From assembly GCA_030549335.1 (NCBI GenBank), contig CM060190.1:49870999-49934998 (forward strand): DNA of 64,000 nucleotides, read 5' to 3'. The notes under the pieces were generated by a model that saw only the letters and a program-made list of their open reading frames with translations, made no database searches and was not told the DNA's origin. The position numbers and the translations under genes are program-made. This document shows, piece after piece, positions 62,590 to 64,000 of this stretch. How positions within the stretch are numbered: position 1 is the first letter of the stretch; every line of letters starts with the position of its first letter. Source of the stretch: Pontederia crassipes (Eukaryota; Streptophyta; Magnoliopsida; Commelinales; Pontederiaceae).

Positions 62590-64000
62590 GGCGAACGGAG
62601 GAAGCTCCGGTGAGGAGAGAGACGACAACACTACAGCTACAGAGGAGTTGACGTTGGAAGGAGTACAAAAATGGCGGAGATGGTGGTGGGGGGAAGTGAG
62701 GCGAGCGTATTTAATGGGGAGCCGGTTTGTGGCGTGTACGTAAATAATTGGAAGTGCGTGGGTGAATAAAAACAATTTTGATCGATGGCAACACCGCGAT
62801 GCGTTTTTGCTAAGAATTACACAATTACTGTCCTGGCCTCCGCGAGCTCGCATTGGATGCTTCGGGGAGCGAGTAGGAGCGGTCGGATATCGTTTGAGCG
62901 GTATAGATCGTGAGAGTACGGGTGGAGTTTATTTAAGAAGCAGAGGGTAAACAAGGAATTTAAATACTCATTTGAGCGCCCTCGGGGAACAGAAAGAAGG
63001 GAGAGCGCTCTCATGATCTCTTCCGTCGCTTTGCTTCTATCGCAAGTTGTGCTGCGCCGTCACCAACGGCCCTGATTATTCCCAATCTTTTCTTCATCCT
63101 TTTTTCTCGTGTTTTCTTTCTCTTTAATTATTTTTATTGTTTCCTTTCACCTTTCAAGCATAATATTATTACTATTATTGTTATTATTAAAAAAATTGGG
63201 TTGGTGTGAGAAGGGGAAAATAGAAAGTTTTGGAATGTAATGGGAGGACAGCCAGAAGTGGAAGCGGCGAATTAAATGAAATTTTGGTCCCCCCGAAATT
63301 ACGTAAATACAATTTTTGTTGTTTCTTGGGAAAATGGAAAACTCTCAAATTAAGTTAAACTGATAAATAAATTACAACATTCAAGTGATTCGGATTAGGT
63401 CTATTTTTTATTTAAAAAATCATTCATTATTTTTTAAATCAATTTTTTCAATCACAAAAATTATTTTAAAATTATTTAGGAAAAAGAAAAATCTCTTTAT
63501 AGCGGGTCAATTTTTTCAAATCCTTATTTTAATAAATAATATTTTTAAAAAATATATAATGAATTAAATTTAATATTGGCTTATTTAATTTTATAATTAA
63601 ATATAAGATATAGTGTTCGAACTATTAAATTAGAGTTTCATAACATTAGAAATATACTAAGCTATATACAAAAATATTACACTAGTAATAAAATAATTGA
63701 TTATATCTAAATTAATTATATAAATAAAAATTAATAAATAAAAATGGGTTTCACGAATTCTTACGATTTCTTTGATGAGACCCTAATTTAAACGAGTCAA
63801 TTTTATTTTATTTAAAAATCATCCTAAATCGTATTTGGTATGTTGAGTTTTAATTTTTTTCGAATCGATAGATTTTTTTTGTTCCCCTAGGATTGTTTAC
63901 ACACCCTCAACATTTAGATATTAATCGATCAATTTTACCGATTTAATTATATTTTTCCTATGTTAAATTAAACAATGTGCACTTCTTCACCTACCCTGTC
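62590..64000. other. upstream region of the expansin; no gene seen
   Basis: The first 150 bases are the leader and proximal promoter of the expansin; a possible TATA-like ATTTAA lies near 62,709-62,714. From 63,100 the sequence is AT-rich and featureless to the end of the window. Confidence 0.4.

Noticed and set aside
60751-62743. Plus-strand frames opposite the expansin
   Set aside because: They are shadows produced by the strong GC bias at third codon positions of the expansin gene.

Overview
This is a nuclear plant DNA window. It has GT-AG introns, CT-rich 5' leaders, Au-type SINEs with (TTG)n tails, hAT, CACTA and Mutator-like DNA transposons, and a Ty1-copia fossil. The gene set is typical of flowering plants. 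The alpha-expansin and the first exon of one kinase are very GC-rich while the other genes are AT-rich. That two-class GC pattern suggests a monocot, probably not a grass, but this is inference.

Layout. 1-22,100 is gene-poor. It holds a possible MBD-domain scrap (66-170), two CACTA ends (2,680-3,575), small inverted-repeat elements, a Mutator-like element with GC-rich filling (7,691-8,645), two separate relics of the leaf-polarity regulator AS1/PHAN/RS2 (6,416-6,627 and 10,842-11,646), and a broken Ty1-copia element (15,052-19,983). 22,105-31,821 (+) is a cytosolic triosephosphate isomerase gene of nine exons encoding 253 residues; its 5.25-kb second intron is filled with a SINE, a hAT element and two LINE ends. 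35,206-37,442 (+) is an RLCK-VII kinase of PBL9/APK1 type (418 residues). 39,237-42,793 (-) is an SCL30-type SR splicing factor (253 residues). 47,737-51,823 (-) is a second RLCK-VII kinase, of PBL19 type (435 residues), with a GC-AG first intron. A 500-base N gap follows. 52,974-58,283 (+) is an FDM/IDN2-like gene of RNA-directed DNA methylation; its splice sites look intact, but it has two reading-frame breaks and lacks the zinc-finger cysteines. 60,769-62,589 (-) is an alpha-expansin (262 residues).

The genes do not form a pathway; they are independent housekeeping, signalling, RNA-processing, silencing and cell-wall genes. The most interesting observations concern rearranged DNA. (1) In an intron of the PBL19-like gene, an Au SINE is fused at its 5' end to about 90 bp that carries the conserved plant ITS1 core motif, as expected if reverse transcription switched templates between a SINE RNA and pre-rRNA. 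(2) An AS1 copy has lost half its MYB domain but keeps a clean 196-codon C-terminal coiled-coil frame. (3) An antisense scrap of a BRAHMA-type SNF2 ATPase exon sits in an FDM intron beside another SINE. (4) The FDM gene itself looks damaged. Exon boundaries were placed by eye from splice signals, reading frame and remembered family sequences; no search or alignment was run.
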